DNA of 45,963 bases from Gammaproteobacteria bacterium (GTDB taxonomy: Bacteria > Pseudomonadota > Gammaproteobacteria > Steroidobacterales > UBA11654), in the NCBI GenBank assembly GCA_012965065.1, contig DTSX01000022.1, positions 1-45,963 of the forward strand, written 5' to 3'. Every line of letters begins with the position of its first letter. Positions within the stretch are counted from its first letter, which is position 1. Shown in pieces: positions 1 to 8,406 of the stretch. The notes under the pieces were generated by a model, which ran no database searches, was not told the origin of the DNA, and saw only the letters and a program-made list of their open reading frames with translations. The translations under genes and the position numbers were made by a program.

Positions 1-225
1 ATAGACATCAGAAATTATGGGTTGCTCGGCGGCGTGGAACTCGAGCCAATTGAAGGAAAACCCACTGCGAGGGCTATGAGTGTTTTTAGGCAATGTTTTG
101 ATAACGGGCTTCTTGTAAGAACCACAGGCGATACCATTGCCCTGTGCCCACCGTTAATTGCCTCTGAAGATGAGATACGGACGGTGGTTGCGATGCTGAA
201 AGCATCTCTGAGTTCGATCGCTTAA
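1..225 (+). CDS. Class III (omega) aminotransferase, C-terminal fragment
   Basis: Only the last 74 codons lie in the window; the reading frame is open from base 1, so the gene starts to the left. The visible part (GLLGGVELEP, then GLLVRTTGDTIALCPPLI and a short helical tail) is the C-terminal small domain of fold-type I PLP aminotransferases of class III, close to beta-alanine/omega-amino acid:pyruvate transaminases. The PLP lysine is outside the window. It is followed after 21 bases by a malonate/methylmalonate-semialdehyde dehydrogenase and then alanine dehydrogenase, which suggests transamination of beta-alanine or a similar omega-amino acid with pyruvate. The family is secure; the substrate is inferred from context only. 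Confidence 0.85.
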   Translation: MDIRNYGLLGGVELEPIEGKPTARAMSVFRQCFDNGLLVRTTGDTIALCPPLIASEDEIRTVVAMLKASLSSIA

Positions 226-246
226 TTGTTTTATTTGTAAGCCAAT

Positions 247-1752
247 ATGACAGAGACCAAAATTATTAATCATTGGATCGACGGTGGTTTCCAACCATCT
301 GCAAGCGATCGTTTTGGCAATATTTACAATCCTGCCACCGGGGCAGTGATTGCGAAACTGCCAATGGGAGGTGCAGTTGACCTCGAGACGGCAGTTAAGT
401 CAGCAAGACATGCATTCCACTCTTGGTCGACAACATCAATTACCAAACGGGCACAATTGATGTTCAAGTTTAAGGAATTGCTCGAACTGCATCGAGATGA
501 ATTGGTTGACATCATTAGTTTGGAGCATGGCAAGGTAATTCCTGATGCAGCCGGTTCTTTGCAAAGAGGTATTGAGGTCGTTGAGTTTGCTTGTGGGATT
601 CCACACTTGTTGAAAGGGGAATTCAGTGAACAAGTTGGCACCGGCGTTGACTGCTACAGCATGAGGCAGCCAATCGGCGTATGTGCCGGGGTGACTCCTT
701 TTAACTTCCCAGCTATGGTGCCGATGTGGATGTTCCCTATTGCCATCGTTTGTGGCAATTGCTTTATCCTTAAGCCCTCAGAAAAAGACCCTTCTTGCTC
801 TGTCAAATTAGCAGAACTTCTCAAAGAAGCAGGACTTCCTGATGGGGTTATGAATGTGGTACATGGCGACAAGGAAATGGTGGATGCCATTCTCGAACAT
901 CCCGATATCGCAACCTTTAGTTTTGTGGGTTCCACCCCAGTAGCAGAGTATGTTTATAACAAAGCCTCATCTTCTGGCAAGCGTGTTCAAGCACTAGGCG
1001 GTGCAAAAAATCATGCAGTTGTAATGCCCGATGCCGATCTTGAACAAACTGCAAATGCAATCATAGGAGCAGCCTATGGATCCGCTGGTGAGCGATGCAT
1101 GGCCATTTCAGCTGTAATCGCCGTAGACAGTATTGCAGAACCATTAAAAGAGATACTGGTGAGGAAGATGGGTGCGTTAAAAATTGGTCCAGGCAATGAC
1201 CCCAGTAACGACATGGGACCTTTAATAACAAAAGAGCACAAGAAAAAAGTGATGAACTACATCCAAGACGGTGTATCTGCAGGTGCCGAATTGGTTATTG
1301 ATGGAAGGGAGCATCCAATTACAAATGGAGGTGAAGGGTTCTTTTTAGGACCAAGCTTGTTTGACCGTGTTTCTCCTGATATGAAAATTTATCTCGAAGA
1401 GATATTTGGGCCTGTTTTGGTCATGCTCAGAGCTAAAGATTTTCAACAGGCTCTTGACCTTGTCAACAATAACCGTTTTGGCAACGGGGTTGCCGTCTTT
1501 ACATCAAATGGCAGCATTGCCAGAGAATTCACCAATAAGGTCCAAATAGGAATGGTTGGAGTCAATGTTGCTATTCCGGTCCCACTGGCTTTCTACAGTT
1601 TTGGTGGCTGGAAAGATTCCATCTATGGATCCTCAAATATTTACGGTATGGATGGCGTTAGATTTTTTACAAAATTGAAAACGGTAACAACCCGTTGGCC
1701 GGATCTTAACCAATCCAGTGCCGTAGATTTGTCGATGCCAACCGTCGAATAG
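247..1752 (+). CDS. mmsA: Malonate/methylmalonate-semialdehyde dehydrogenase (CoA-acylating)
   Basis: A 501-residue aldehyde dehydrogenase of the MmsA/IolA subfamily, the usual length. It oxidises methylmalonate or malonate semialdehyde with NAD+ and CoA, releasing CO2 and giving propionyl-CoA or acetyl-CoA in the cytoplasm. The nucleophile is Cys284 in GSAGERCMAIS. The segment GGAKNH near residues 251-256 replaces the general-base glutamate of ordinary aldehyde dehydrogenases, a known mark of the CoA-dependent subfamily. The N-terminal NAD-binding fold contains VTPFNFPAMVPMWM near 149-162. It lies 21 bases after an omega-aminotransferase and 11 bases before ald, so the three are probably one operon. 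Beta-alanine, valine or inositol catabolism are all possible; the neighbours favour beta-alanine. Confidence 0.93.
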   Translation: MTETKIINHWIDGGFQPSASDRFGNIYNPATGAVIAKLPMGGAVDLETAVKSARHAFHSWSTTSITKRAQLMFKFKELLELHRDELVDIISLEHGKVIPDAAGSLQRGIEVVEFACGIPHLLKGEFSEQVGTGVDCYSMRQPIGVCAGVTPFNFPAMVPMWMFPIAIVCGNCFILKPSEKDPSCSVKLAELLKEAGLPDGVMNVVHGDKEMVDAILEHPDIATFSFVGSTPVAEYVYNKASSSGKRVQALGGAKNHAVVMPDADLEQTANAIIGAAYGSAGERCMAISAVIAVDSIAEPLKEILVRKMGALKIGPGNDPSNDMGPLITKEHKKKVMNYIQDGVSAGAELVIDGREHPITNGGEGFFLGPSLFDRVSPDMKIYLEEIFGPVLVMLRAKDFQQALDLVNNNRFGNGVAVFTSNGSIAREFTNKVQIGMVGVNVAIPVPLAFYSFGGWKDSIYGSSNIYGMDGVRFFTKLKTVTTRWPDLNQSSAVDLSMPTVE

Positions 1753-1763
1753 GAATTTCCAAG

Positions 1764-2879
1764 ATGTTAATTGGTATCCCCAAGGAAATTAAACCCGACG
1801 AATACCGAGTCGGCCTTACCCCTGAAAGCGTTCTAACTCTTGTCAATGGTGGTCATCAAGTCATGGTTTTGACCAACGCTGGTTTGGGTATTGGTAAAGG
1901 TGATCAAGACTACCTTAAGGTTGGAGCAGAAATAGTTGCTACAAGAGATGAAATTTTTGAGCGGGCTGAGATGGTTATAAAAGTAAAAGAACCCCAACTG
2001 GACGAGTGTGCATTGCTACGACAAGGCCAAATATTGTTTACCTACCTCCATCTCGCACCAGATCCTGAACAAACCAATGCTCTAGTAAACTCCGGAGTCA
2101 GTGCCATTGCCTATGAGTCTGTTGTGGCAGAGGATAAAAGCTATCCTTTGTTAACACCCATGAGTGCAATTGCAGGCAGGATGGCGGTGCAAGCAGGTGC
2201 AAGCTGTTTGGAAAAAGCCAAGGGAGGATCCGGCATCTTGATGGGCGGGGTGACCAATGTTGATCCCGCAAAAGTGACCATCATTGGTGGTGGTGTAGTG
2301 GGGTACAATGCCATTGAAATTGCCCTTGGTATGCAAGCAAATGTCACGGTTTTAGATAAATCAGCGGCGCGACTTGATTACCTTGAAACAGTTTTTGGCG
2401 ACGACTTAAATGCAGTTCTTGCTGATTCTGCATCAAACGAGACTTTCATTGCTGCCGCAGATTTAGTAATAGGTGCTGTCTTGGTACCTGGGGCATCTGC
2501 ACCCAAGATTATATCCAGGAGTTTGTTGAAAAAAATGAAACCCGGATCAGTATTTGTCGATGTTGCCATCGATCAAGGCGGTTGCTCAGAGACCAGCAGA
2601 CCGACCACACATTCCAGTCCCACATATGTAGAAGAGGGCGTCTTACATTATTGTGTAGCGAATATGCCTGGTGCCGTACCCCTGACTTCAACTTATGCAC
2701 TTAATCAAGCAACATTGCCCTATGTTGAAGATTTGGCTAATCAAGGCTTAGTGCAAGCTTTGACTCGCAATCAAGGATTCTGCGAAGGTCTTAGTGTCCA
2801 CCAGGGGAGGGTTACCATTAAGGCAGTCGCTGATGAGTTAGGGTATGAGTACACAGATGCAAAAACAGCATTAATTTGA
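1764..2879 (+). CDS. ald: Alanine dehydrogenase
   Basis: A 371-residue, full-length L-alanine dehydrogenase catalysing reversible oxidative deamination of L-alanine to pyruvate and ammonium with NAD+. The N-terminus (MLIGIPKEIKPDEYRVGLTP) is the family signature. The Rossmann loop is GGGVVGYNA near residues 175-183, and the C-terminal part contains HYCVANMPGAVPLTST. An AGGA-like ribosome site lies at the end of mmsA. In this operon it could regenerate pyruvate from the alanine made by the upstream aminotransferase, so that the net reaction deaminates the omega-amino acid. The stop lies 17 bases from the convergent methyltransferase gene. Confidence 0.95.
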   Translation: MLIGIPKEIKPDEYRVGLTPESVLTLVNGGHQVMVLTNAGLGIGKGDQDYLKVGAEIVATRDEIFERAEMVIKVKEPQLDECALLRQGQILFTYLHLAPDPEQTNALVNSGVSAIAYESVVAEDKSYPLLTPMSAIAGRMAVQAGASCLEKAKGGSGILMGGVTNVDPAKVTIIGGGVVGYNAIEIALGMQANVTVLDKSAARLDYLETVFGDDLNAVLADSASNETFIAAADLVIGAVLVPGASAPKIISRSLLKKMKPGSVFVDVAIDQGGCSETSRPTTHSSPTYVEEGVLHYCVANMPGAVPLTSTYALNQATLPYVEDLANQGLVQALTRNQGFCEGLSVHQGRVTIKAVADELGYEYTDAKTALI

Positions 2880-2896
2880 ATACACAAACATTCTAA

Positions 2897-3958
2897 TTAA
2901 TTTTTAGTTCTTTTCAGTCTACGCCTTCTCAATTTTCTCGGTTCTTCTTCTGTTACCGCAGATGTATTTTCTAAATTCAGGTACTTTTCGACCATAGCAA
3001 TGTTACCTTTCGTCATTTGCCCCATTGACTGTATTATTGCGTCCAATTCTAAGGGGCATTCCATGTTATCCGCATTCAAGGCATCGGCCATCGCTTTGAC
3101 ATGCTCTTGTTTAGTTCCACAACAGCCACCGATAATGGTGGCACCCAGTTTTTTAGCGTAACAAGCATAGGCGGCCATTATTTCTTCGGTACCGGTATAG
3201 GCTATTTCCCCATCAATAAACACAGGTATGCCGCAGTTTCCCTTTGCAACGATGTGCATTGAGTGATTTTTTCTGGATTTTGCAAGACATAATATCGAGC
3301 CAATCAGCTCGGCTGCCCCAATCCCACAATTAGCACCGAAGCCAATAATTTCAGGTGAGTGTTGCTCAGCGAGTCGCGCAAGTTCTTTGGGCTCAAGACC
3401 CATCATGGATTTACCATGGGTATCAAAACTGTATGTGCAAACAATGGGAAGGCCTGTTTTTTTAGTGGCAATAATTGCACATTCCATTTCCTCTTCTGAT
3501 GACATGGTTTCAATCCAAGCTACATCAACCCCACCCTCTTTGAGTGCTATAGCTTGGTCAGTAAACGCAGATTCAACTTCAGCTTTAGTCAGTTCACCCA
3601 GAGGTTCAATGATTCCACCTGATGGTCCAATCGAGCCTGCAACTATTATTGTTCGTTCGCAAAAATCAGCAGCTTTAAGCGCAATTTCAGCTCCTGCAAC
3701 GTTGAGTTCGTGAACTTGATTTTCTGCATTATGCAGCGCCAATCTAAATCTGTTGGCACCAAAGGTGTTGGTAAGGATGAGGTCTGACCCGGCTTCAATG
3801 AAGTTTTGATGATTAAGGTAAACTCGATCCGGAAATTCTAAATTCCAAAGTTCCGGTGGGTCTCCTGATTCGAGGCCCATAGAAAACAGATTGGTTCCAG
3901 TGGCACCATCAGCGAGGAGCCAACCTTTTTCTGCAATTAATGTTTCAATTTTGTGCAT
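2897..3958 (-). CDS. bmt: Betaine-homocysteine S-methyltransferase-type enzyme
   Basis: Predicted 353-residue homocysteine methyltransferase with a Zn-dependent TIM barrel. It begins MHKIETLIAEKGWLLADGATGTNLFSMGLESG, and the zinc cysteines are visible in FGANCGIG and in GGCCGT. The segments AWIETMSSEEE and FDTHGKSMMGL match bacterial betaine-homocysteine methyltransferases (methyl transfer from glycine betaine to homocysteine, giving methionine and dimethylglycine). There is no cobalamin domain, so it is not MetH. A longer frame begins at a non-ATG codon at 4006, but the predicted promoter (-10 at 4013-4018) favours the ATG at 3958. The C-terminal tail (RKLRRRRLKRTKN) is unusually basic. S-methylmethionine is an alternative methyl donor. 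Confidence 0.82.
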   Translation of the reverse strand: MHKIETLIAEKGWLLADGATGTNLFSMGLESGDPPELWNLEFPDRVYLNHQNFIEAGSDLILTNTFGANRFRLALHNAENQVHELNVAGAEIALKAADFCERTIIVAGSIGPSGGIIEPLGELTKAEVESAFTDQAIALKEGGVDVAWIETMSSEEEMECAIIATKKTGLPIVCTYSFDTHGKSMMGLEPKELARLAEQHSPEIIGFGANCGIGAAELIGSILCLAKSRKNHSMHIVAKGNCGIPVFIDGEIAYTGTEEIMAAYACYAKKLGATIIGGCCGTKQEHVKAMADALNADNMECPLELDAIIQSMGQMTKGNIAMVEKYLNLENTSAVTEEEPRKLRRRRLKRTKN

Positions 3959-4012
3959 AAAAAAACTCGATAACTTGCGTTGTTCGAGTCTTATGCTATT
4001 TAGCAAAATTTT

Positions 4013-4042
4013 TTTATAGCGTCTGCAAGCTGCTCAAATCAA
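4013..4042 (-). promoter_or_regulatory. Predicted sigma-70 promoter of the homocysteine methyltransferase gene
   Basis: On the minus strand a -35 box TTGATT (4037-4042) and a -10 box TATAAA (4013-4018) are separated by 18 bases. Transcription would start near 4006, giving a leader of about 48 bases before the ATG at 3958. Seen by eye only. Confidence 0.45.
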
Positions 4043-4074
4043 CGCTGTCTATACCAGTTACGGTTAATTGCTAT

Positions 4075-4080
4075 TATAAT
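4075..4080 (+). promoter_or_regulatory. Predicted -10 box upstream of moaA
   Basis: A perfect TATAAT at 4075-4080, without a convincing -35 box 16-18 bases upstream. A transcript starting near 4087 would exclude the TTG codon at 4085 and support the ATG at 4109 as the moaA start. It diverges from the predicted methyltransferase promoter. Confidence 0.35.
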
Positions 4081-4108
4081 TAAGTTGCAAACAATATTTA
4101 AGTTTTTT

Positions 4109-5155
4109 ATGACTAAAAATCAACAAAATCTAAGCTACTTAAAACCCATAAAGGATTCTTTGGGTAGACCGCTGAAAGACCTGAGAATATCCGTGATGGA
4201 TCGGTGTAATTTTAGGTGCACTTATTGCATGCCAGAAGAAAAATACCATTCAAAATTCAAATTTCTACCATCAAAGCAACGGCTGCCATTTGAGCACATA
4301 CTGCGTATTGCGAAAAATTTTGTCAGTTTGGGTGTTGATAAAATTAGGATAACAGGCGGAGAACCCTTGCTTAGGGTTAATTTAGCGGACCTTATCGGTG
4401 ATCTTAGTCGCGTTGACGGCATTAGGGATATTGCTCTGACCACCAATGGAGTATTGTTGGCCAAATACGCCTCTGAACTGAAAGCAGCTGGCCTGAACCG
4501 GGTAACTGTGAGTTTAGATTCAATCGATCCAAACGAGTTCAAAACCATGACTGGTGGTCGAGGGTCGCTCGACAGGGTGTTGGCAGGGATAGAGGAAGCA
4601 CAGGTTGCTCGTCTGAATAATATTAAGGTGAACGCAGTTATTAAGCGCGGGAGCAACGACCAAAAAATACTCGAGCTGGTGGAGCATTTCCGCTCCACTC
4701 CTATTGTTTTAAGATTTATCGAATACATGGATGTGGGCAACATCAATCATTGGAAGAAGTCTGAAACAGTGCCAAGCCGGGAAATTGTCAAATTGGTAGG
4801 AGCAAAATGGCCATTGGAAGGTGTAGAGCCAAATTATGAAGGAGAAGTGGCATCGAGGTATCGATTCAAAGATGGGAAAGGGGAGCTCGGTTTTATATCT
4901 TCGGTGACCAAACCATTTTGTGGATCCTGTTCTCGAGCCAGGCTCTCCTCCGATGGTAAGCTCTACAACTGCTTATTTGCCTCCACTGGCAAAGACGTAA
5001 AACCTTGGCTTGCAGAAGGATTGACCGACCACGAAATCCAACAAAGAATTTATTCAATCTGGTCTGAGCGTGCTGACCGCTACAGTGAATTAAGGTCTCT
5101 GAACCTTACTGAAGTCGGCAAACAGAAAGTAGAAATGTATTATATAGGTGGTTGA
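4109..5155 (+). CDS. moaA: GTP 3',8-cyclase (molybdenum cofactor biosynthesis protein A)
   Basis: A 348-residue radical SAM enzyme that converts GTP to 3',8-cyclo-7,8-dihydro-GTP, the first step of molybdopterin synthesis. The N-terminal 4Fe-4S cysteines are Cys33, Cys37 and Cys40 (CNFRCTYC). The SAM-binding ITGGEPLLR follows. The second, GTP-binding cluster uses Cys271, Cys274 and Cys288 (CGSC...NC). The conserved double glycine ends the protein (MYYIGG). The ATG at 4109 was chosen over an upstream TTG because of the -10 box at 4075-4080. The partner genes moaC and mobA are about 19 kb away; fdhD, which serves a molybdoenzyme, is two genes downstream. Confidence 0.95.
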   Translation: MTKNQQNLSYLKPIKDSLGRPLKDLRISVMDRCNFRCTYCMPEEKYHSKFKFLPSKQRLPFEHILRIAKNFVSLGVDKIRITGGEPLLRVNLADLIGDLSRVDGIRDIALTTNGVLLAKYASELKAAGLNRVTVSLDSIDPNEFKTMTGGRGSLDRVLAGIEEAQVARLNNIKVNAVIKRGSNDQKILELVEHFRSTPIVLRFIEYMDVGNINHWKKSETVPSREIVKLVGAKWPLEGVEPNYEGEVASRYRFKDGKGELGFISSVTKPFCGSCSRARLSSDGKLYNCLFASTGKDVKPWLAEGLTDHEIQQRIYSIWSERADRYSELRSLNLTEVGKQKVEMYYIGG

Positions 5156-5183
5156 TTTTAATTACTGATTGGAGGTGAGAGTT

Positions 5184-6821
5184 ATGCTGGGTTTAATGAT
5201 GGACACTCCCTTGTTGATTTCATCTCTGATGATTCATGCTGAAAAAAATTTTCCAGAGCAAGAAATAGTATCGGTTGCCGCCGATAATCCTGACCATCGT
5301 TATACATTCCAAGACGCCTTTAAAAGAACCAGACAGTTGGCTAATGCACTCCAATCATTGGGAATCCAGCAAGGCGATAGGGTAGGAACGTTGGCTTGGA
5401 ATGACTATCGCCATTTTGAACTGTATTATGCAATTTCCTGCTCAGGTGCAATCTGTCACACAGTTAATCCTAGGTTGTTTCCCGAACAACTGATTTACAT
5501 TATCAATCATGCCGAAGACCGAGTTATTTTTTGTGACCCGATGTTTGTACCCTTATTGGAAAATATCCACGATCAACTGGAGTCCATTGAGCACGTCATC
5601 GTTTTAACCTCAGAGAATCATATGCCGGCGTCTTCCTTACCGAATCTTCTTTGCTATGAAACCCTCATTGCAGGAGAGTCCAACGAATATGAATGGCCTG
5701 AATTTGATGAGAAAACGGCAAGTGCCATGTGCTATACATCGGGCACGACTGGCAACCCAAAAGGTGTTTTGTACGATCACCGCTCAACCATTTTGCACGC
5801 CTACGCAGCTGCATTACCCGATGTTTTTGGTATCTCTGCAAGCGACTGCATCCTGCCTATTGTGCCAATGTTTCACGTCAACGCCTGGGGCACAATTTAC
5901 GCGGGCCCGTTGTGCGGAAGTAAAATTATTTTGCCCGGATCGAAAATGGGCGATGGGGAAACTCTTCAACGGTTAATCGAGTCCGAGCAGGTGACTGTTT
6001 CCCAGGGAGTGCCAACCGTCTGGTTGGCTTTGCTGGCTTATCTTGAGGAATCCGGCAAACAAATCCCCAGTTTGAAGCGCGTGATTACAGGTGGAGCCGC
6101 TTGTCCTGCTGTTATTGCCCAAGAAATGCAAGAAAAGCACGATGTCTATGTCCACGTGGCCTGGGGGATGACGGAAATGAGTCCATTGGGTACTTTCAAT
6201 CAGTTTAAACCGGGCATGGAAGATCTTGAAGGAGATGAGTTGTTAGAGGCTCAGTTAAAAGCAGGTCGAGGGGTGTACGGCGTGGAAATGAAAATCACCG
6301 ACGACGACAACAACGAATTGCCTTGGGATGGCGTGGCTTTTGGCAGCCTCAAAGTCCGAGGACCTTGGGTTCTCAGCGACTACTTTAAAGCAGAGCCTGG
6401 AACAACGCTTGAGGAAGATGGTTGGTTTGAGACCGGCGATGTGGCCACCATTGATGAGCGTGGATTTATGGCAATCACCGACAGGACCAAGGATGTGATT
6501 AAATCAGGTGGAGAATGGATCAGCTCAATTGATCTGGAGAACACTGCAATCAATCACCCCAAAGTTGCAGAGGCCGCCGTCATCGGGGTTAATCACCCCA
6601 AATGGACGGAAAGACCGCTGTTGCTTGTGCAAGCCAAGGAGGGAGAAGAACTGAGTAAGGATGAAATACTCCAATGGTACGAAGGTAAGGTAGCAAAATG
6701 GTGGATCCCTGATGACGTCGTCTTTGTTGACTCACTACCCCATACGGCGACCGGTAAAATCCAAAAATTTGAGCTTAGAAAGATCTACAAAGATTATCAA
6801 CTGCCTGATATTGATGCTTAA
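5184..6821 (+). CDS. Acyl-CoA ligase, DmdB-like (medium/long-chain or 3-methylthiopropionate)
   Basis: A 545-residue member of the adenylate-forming acyl-CoA synthetases, activating a carboxylate via acyl-AMP to its CoA thioester. Motifs in order: the phosphate loop YTSGTTGNPKG, the AWGMTEMSPLG motif, GWFETGDVATIDERGFM, DRTKDVIKSGGEWIS, and the C-terminal catalytic lysine in TATGKIQ. The N-terminus (MLGLMMDTPLLISSL, NPRLFPEQLIYIINHAEDR) resembles the group that includes DmdB, the 3-methylthiopropionyl-CoA ligase of DMSP demethylation, but that group also holds fatty acyl-CoA ligases. The start at 5184 follows a strong ribosome site, GGAGGTGAGA (5171-5180). It lies 28 bases after moaA and 17 before fdhD, probably co-transcribed although functionally different. 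Confidence 0.88.
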   Translation: MLGLMMDTPLLISSLMIHAEKNFPEQEIVSVAADNPDHRYTFQDAFKRTRQLANALQSLGIQQGDRVGTLAWNDYRHFELYYAISCSGAICHTVNPRLFPEQLIYIINHAEDRVIFCDPMFVPLLENIHDQLESIEHVIVLTSENHMPASSLPNLLCYETLIAGESNEYEWPEFDEKTASAMCYTSGTTGNPKGVLYDHRSTILHAYAAALPDVFGISASDCILPIVPMFHVNAWGTIYAGPLCGSKIILPGSKMGDGETLQRLIESEQVTVSQGVPTVWLALLAYLEESGKQIPSLKRVITGGAACPAVIAQEMQEKHDVYVHVAWGMTEMSPLGTFNQFKPGMEDLEGDELLEAQLKAGRGVYGVEMKITDDDNNELPWDGVAFGSLKVRGPWVLSDYFKAEPGTTLEEDGWFETGDVATIDERGFMAITDRTKDVIKSGGEWISSIDLENTAINHPKVAEAAVIGVNHPKWTERPLLLVQAKEGEELSKDEILQWYEGKVAKWWIPDDVVFVDSLPHTATGKIQKFELRKIYKDYQLPDIDA

Positions 6822-6838
6822 TCTTCTTCTAATTTGAT

Positions 6839-7675
6839 GTGAATAAATCAGCAAGCATTACCATTCTCCAGAACGATCAAGGGGCTACAGAGGAGATTAC
6901 TGATGAGGTGACCATTGAGGAACCTCTGGAATTCAGCATCGCTTTTGGAGCACACTCCTCCCGAGAAATAAAAAACCTCGCTGTTACCATGCGTACACCG
7001 GGCAATGATTTTGAGTTGGTTCTGGGTTTTTTATATTCAGAGGGCATTATTAAAAATAAAAGTGATGTGCAAGCAATCACCCGGATGGATAACTTGGAAG
7101 ATTCGAGCAATATTGAAAACACGGTCTTGGTAGAACTTGATGAAACTCTGAGTGTGGATCCACAGAAAATCAGAAATTTTTACATCAACTCCTCTTGCGG
7201 TATTTGTGGCAGTCAGGTGGTGGATGATATTGGATCCTTGCAGCAGTATCATTCGTCAAAGAGTGACTTTTTGGTTGCTGAATCGGTTCTTCGAACCCTG
7301 CCTGGTCGCTTACAAAAACAACAAGATGCATTCAGTCAAACAGGGGGGTTGCACGCCTCTGCGTTGTTTGATCAACAGGGATCTATCTTGAGTTTGTTTG
7401 AAGATGTCGGACGCCACAATGCCCTTGATAAATTGATTGGCCGTGAATTGCAGAATAACAACCTTCCCTTATTTCAGTCAGGGCTGATTTTGAGTGGTCG
7501 CACCAGTTTTGAACTGATTCATAAAGCAGCACTGGCAGGAATCCCAGTCGTTGTTTCCATTGGTGCACCTTCGAGTTTGGCTGTTGATGCTGCGTGGGAA
7601 TATGAAATTACCCTAGCAGGTTTCCTGCAAGCCGACCGATTTAATATTTATTCGTTTCCTAGACGGATTAACTAG
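6839..7675 (+). CDS. fdhD: Formate dehydrogenase accessory sulfurtransferase FdhD
   Basis: A 278-residue FdhD protein starting at GTG. FdhD receives sulfur from a cysteine desulfurase and passes it to the molybdenum or tungsten bis-MGD cofactor, which is required for formate dehydrogenase activity. The redox CxxC is Cys120 and Cys123 in SSCGICGS. The conserved LFEDVGRHNALDKLIG and SGRTSFELIHKAALAGIP segments are present. Its presence implies a molybdenum formate dehydrogenase elsewhere in the genome; none is in this window. It shares a likely operon with moaA, and its stop lies 4 bases from the convergent metallo-hydrolase gene. Confidence 0.94.
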   Translation: MNKSASITILQNDQGATEEITDEVTIEEPLEFSIAFGAHSSREIKNLAVTMRTPGNDFELVLGFLYSEGIIKNKSDVQAITRMDNLEDSSNIENTVLVELDETLSVDPQKIRNFYINSSCGICGSQVVDDIGSLQQYHSSKSDFLVAESVLRTLPGRLQKQQDAFSQTGGLHASALFDQQGSILSLFEDVGRHNALDKLIGRELQNNNLPLFQSGLILSGRTSFELIHKAALAGIPVVVSIGAPSSLAVDAAWEYEITLAGFLQADRFNIYSFPRRIN

Positions 7676-7679
7676 GCAC

Positions 7680-8315
7680 TCAAGAATTGTATTTAACAAA
7701 CATATTGGTAGTCATTTCCTGTCCAATCGTTGTCTCTGGTCCGTGTCCAGGTATAACAAGAGTTTTCTCATCCAGTGTATATAATCTTCTTTGAATGGAT
7801 TGTTTAAGTGTATTGAAGTCCCCACCGGGCAGGTCTGTGCGTCCTACAGAGCCTAGAAACAGCGTATCACCGGCAACTAAAACTTTCTCATTTTCAAAAT
7901 AAAAACTGACTGAACCCAGAGTATGTCCAGGAGTGTGGATGCACTTTCCAGCACAGTGCTCGAGATCCTGTTCGTCTTCGATTTTATAATCTGGTGGTGG
8001 TGCGGGTTTGTATTCGATGTTAAAGAACTGACATTGTATTTCCTGGGTATCCCACAAAAACCGGTCCGCCTCATGCAGGTAGATGGGCGCTTGTGTGGCA
8101 TCTTTGATTTCAGCAGAAGCTAGGAAATGATCAAGATGAGCATGGGTGTGAAAAATTCCTTCAATGGTCAAGTCCAACTTCCGGATGGTCTCTAGAATGG
8201 TGTCGGCATCCCCGCCTGGGTCGATGACATAACCCAATCCAGTATCAGTGTTCCCAATGATCGTGCAGTTGCATTGCAACGGGCCAACAGGGAATGACTT
8301 ATAAACGATTGCCAT
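7680..8315 (-). CDS. Metallo-beta-lactamase-fold hydrolase, GloB/YcbL-like
   Basis: A 211-residue single-domain metallo-beta-lactamase-fold protein. The zinc motif HTHAHLDH, then TPGHTLGSVSF, the aspartate in VAGDTLFLGSVGRTD and the last histidine in VIPGHGPETTI are all present. It lacks the C-terminal substrate domain of classical glyoxalase II and has the compact form of YcbL-like enzymes, which hydrolyse S-lactoylglutathione or related thioesters. The exact substrate cannot be read from the sequence. It is divergent from the five-gene operon at 8407, sharing a 91-base control region, and convergent with fdhD. Confidence 0.88.
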   Translation of the reverse strand: MAIVYKSFPVGPLQCNCTIIGNTDTGLGYVIDPGGDADTILETIRKLDLTIEGIFHTHAHLDHFLASAEIKDATQAPIYLHEADRFLWDTQEIQCQFFNIEYKPAPPPDYKIEDEQDLEHCAGKCIHTPGHTLGSVSFYFENEKVLVAGDTLFLGSVGRTDLPGGDFNTLKQSIQRRLYTLDEKTLVIPGHGPETTIGQEMTTNMFVKYNS

Positions 8316-8322
8316 AATGTTT

Positions 8323-8366
8323 GTTTCTCAGTAAGTTGGTTACAATTAGAGCGTTAGTTTCTCAGT
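8323..8366. repeat. Pair of direct 10-base repeats between divergent genes
   Basis: GTTTCTCAGT occurs at 8323-8332 and again exactly at 8357-8366, 34 bases apart (close to three helical turns). The right copy abuts the predicted -35 box of the downstream operon and the left copy lies just upstream of the divergent hydrolase gene. The arrangement suits a transcription factor site, but no regulator gene is nearby. Confidence 0.4.
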
Positions 8367-8394
8367 TAAGAGCCTTAATTTAGTTGATTATAAT
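8366..8394 (+). promoter_or_regulatory. Predicted sigma-70 promoter of the 8407-14919 operon
   Basis: The -35 box TTAAGA (8366-8371) and a perfect -10 box TATAAT (8389-8394) are separated by 17 bases. The expected transcription start, near 8401, is only about 6 bases before the GTG start of the first gene, so the message would be nearly leaderless. Confidence 0.5.
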
Positions 8395-8406
8395 GAAGTT
8401 TTAACC

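Noticed and set aside
4222..4746. Open frame of 174 codons opposite moaA
   Set aside because: Antisense to strongly conserved MoaA coding sequence, with no motif of its own.
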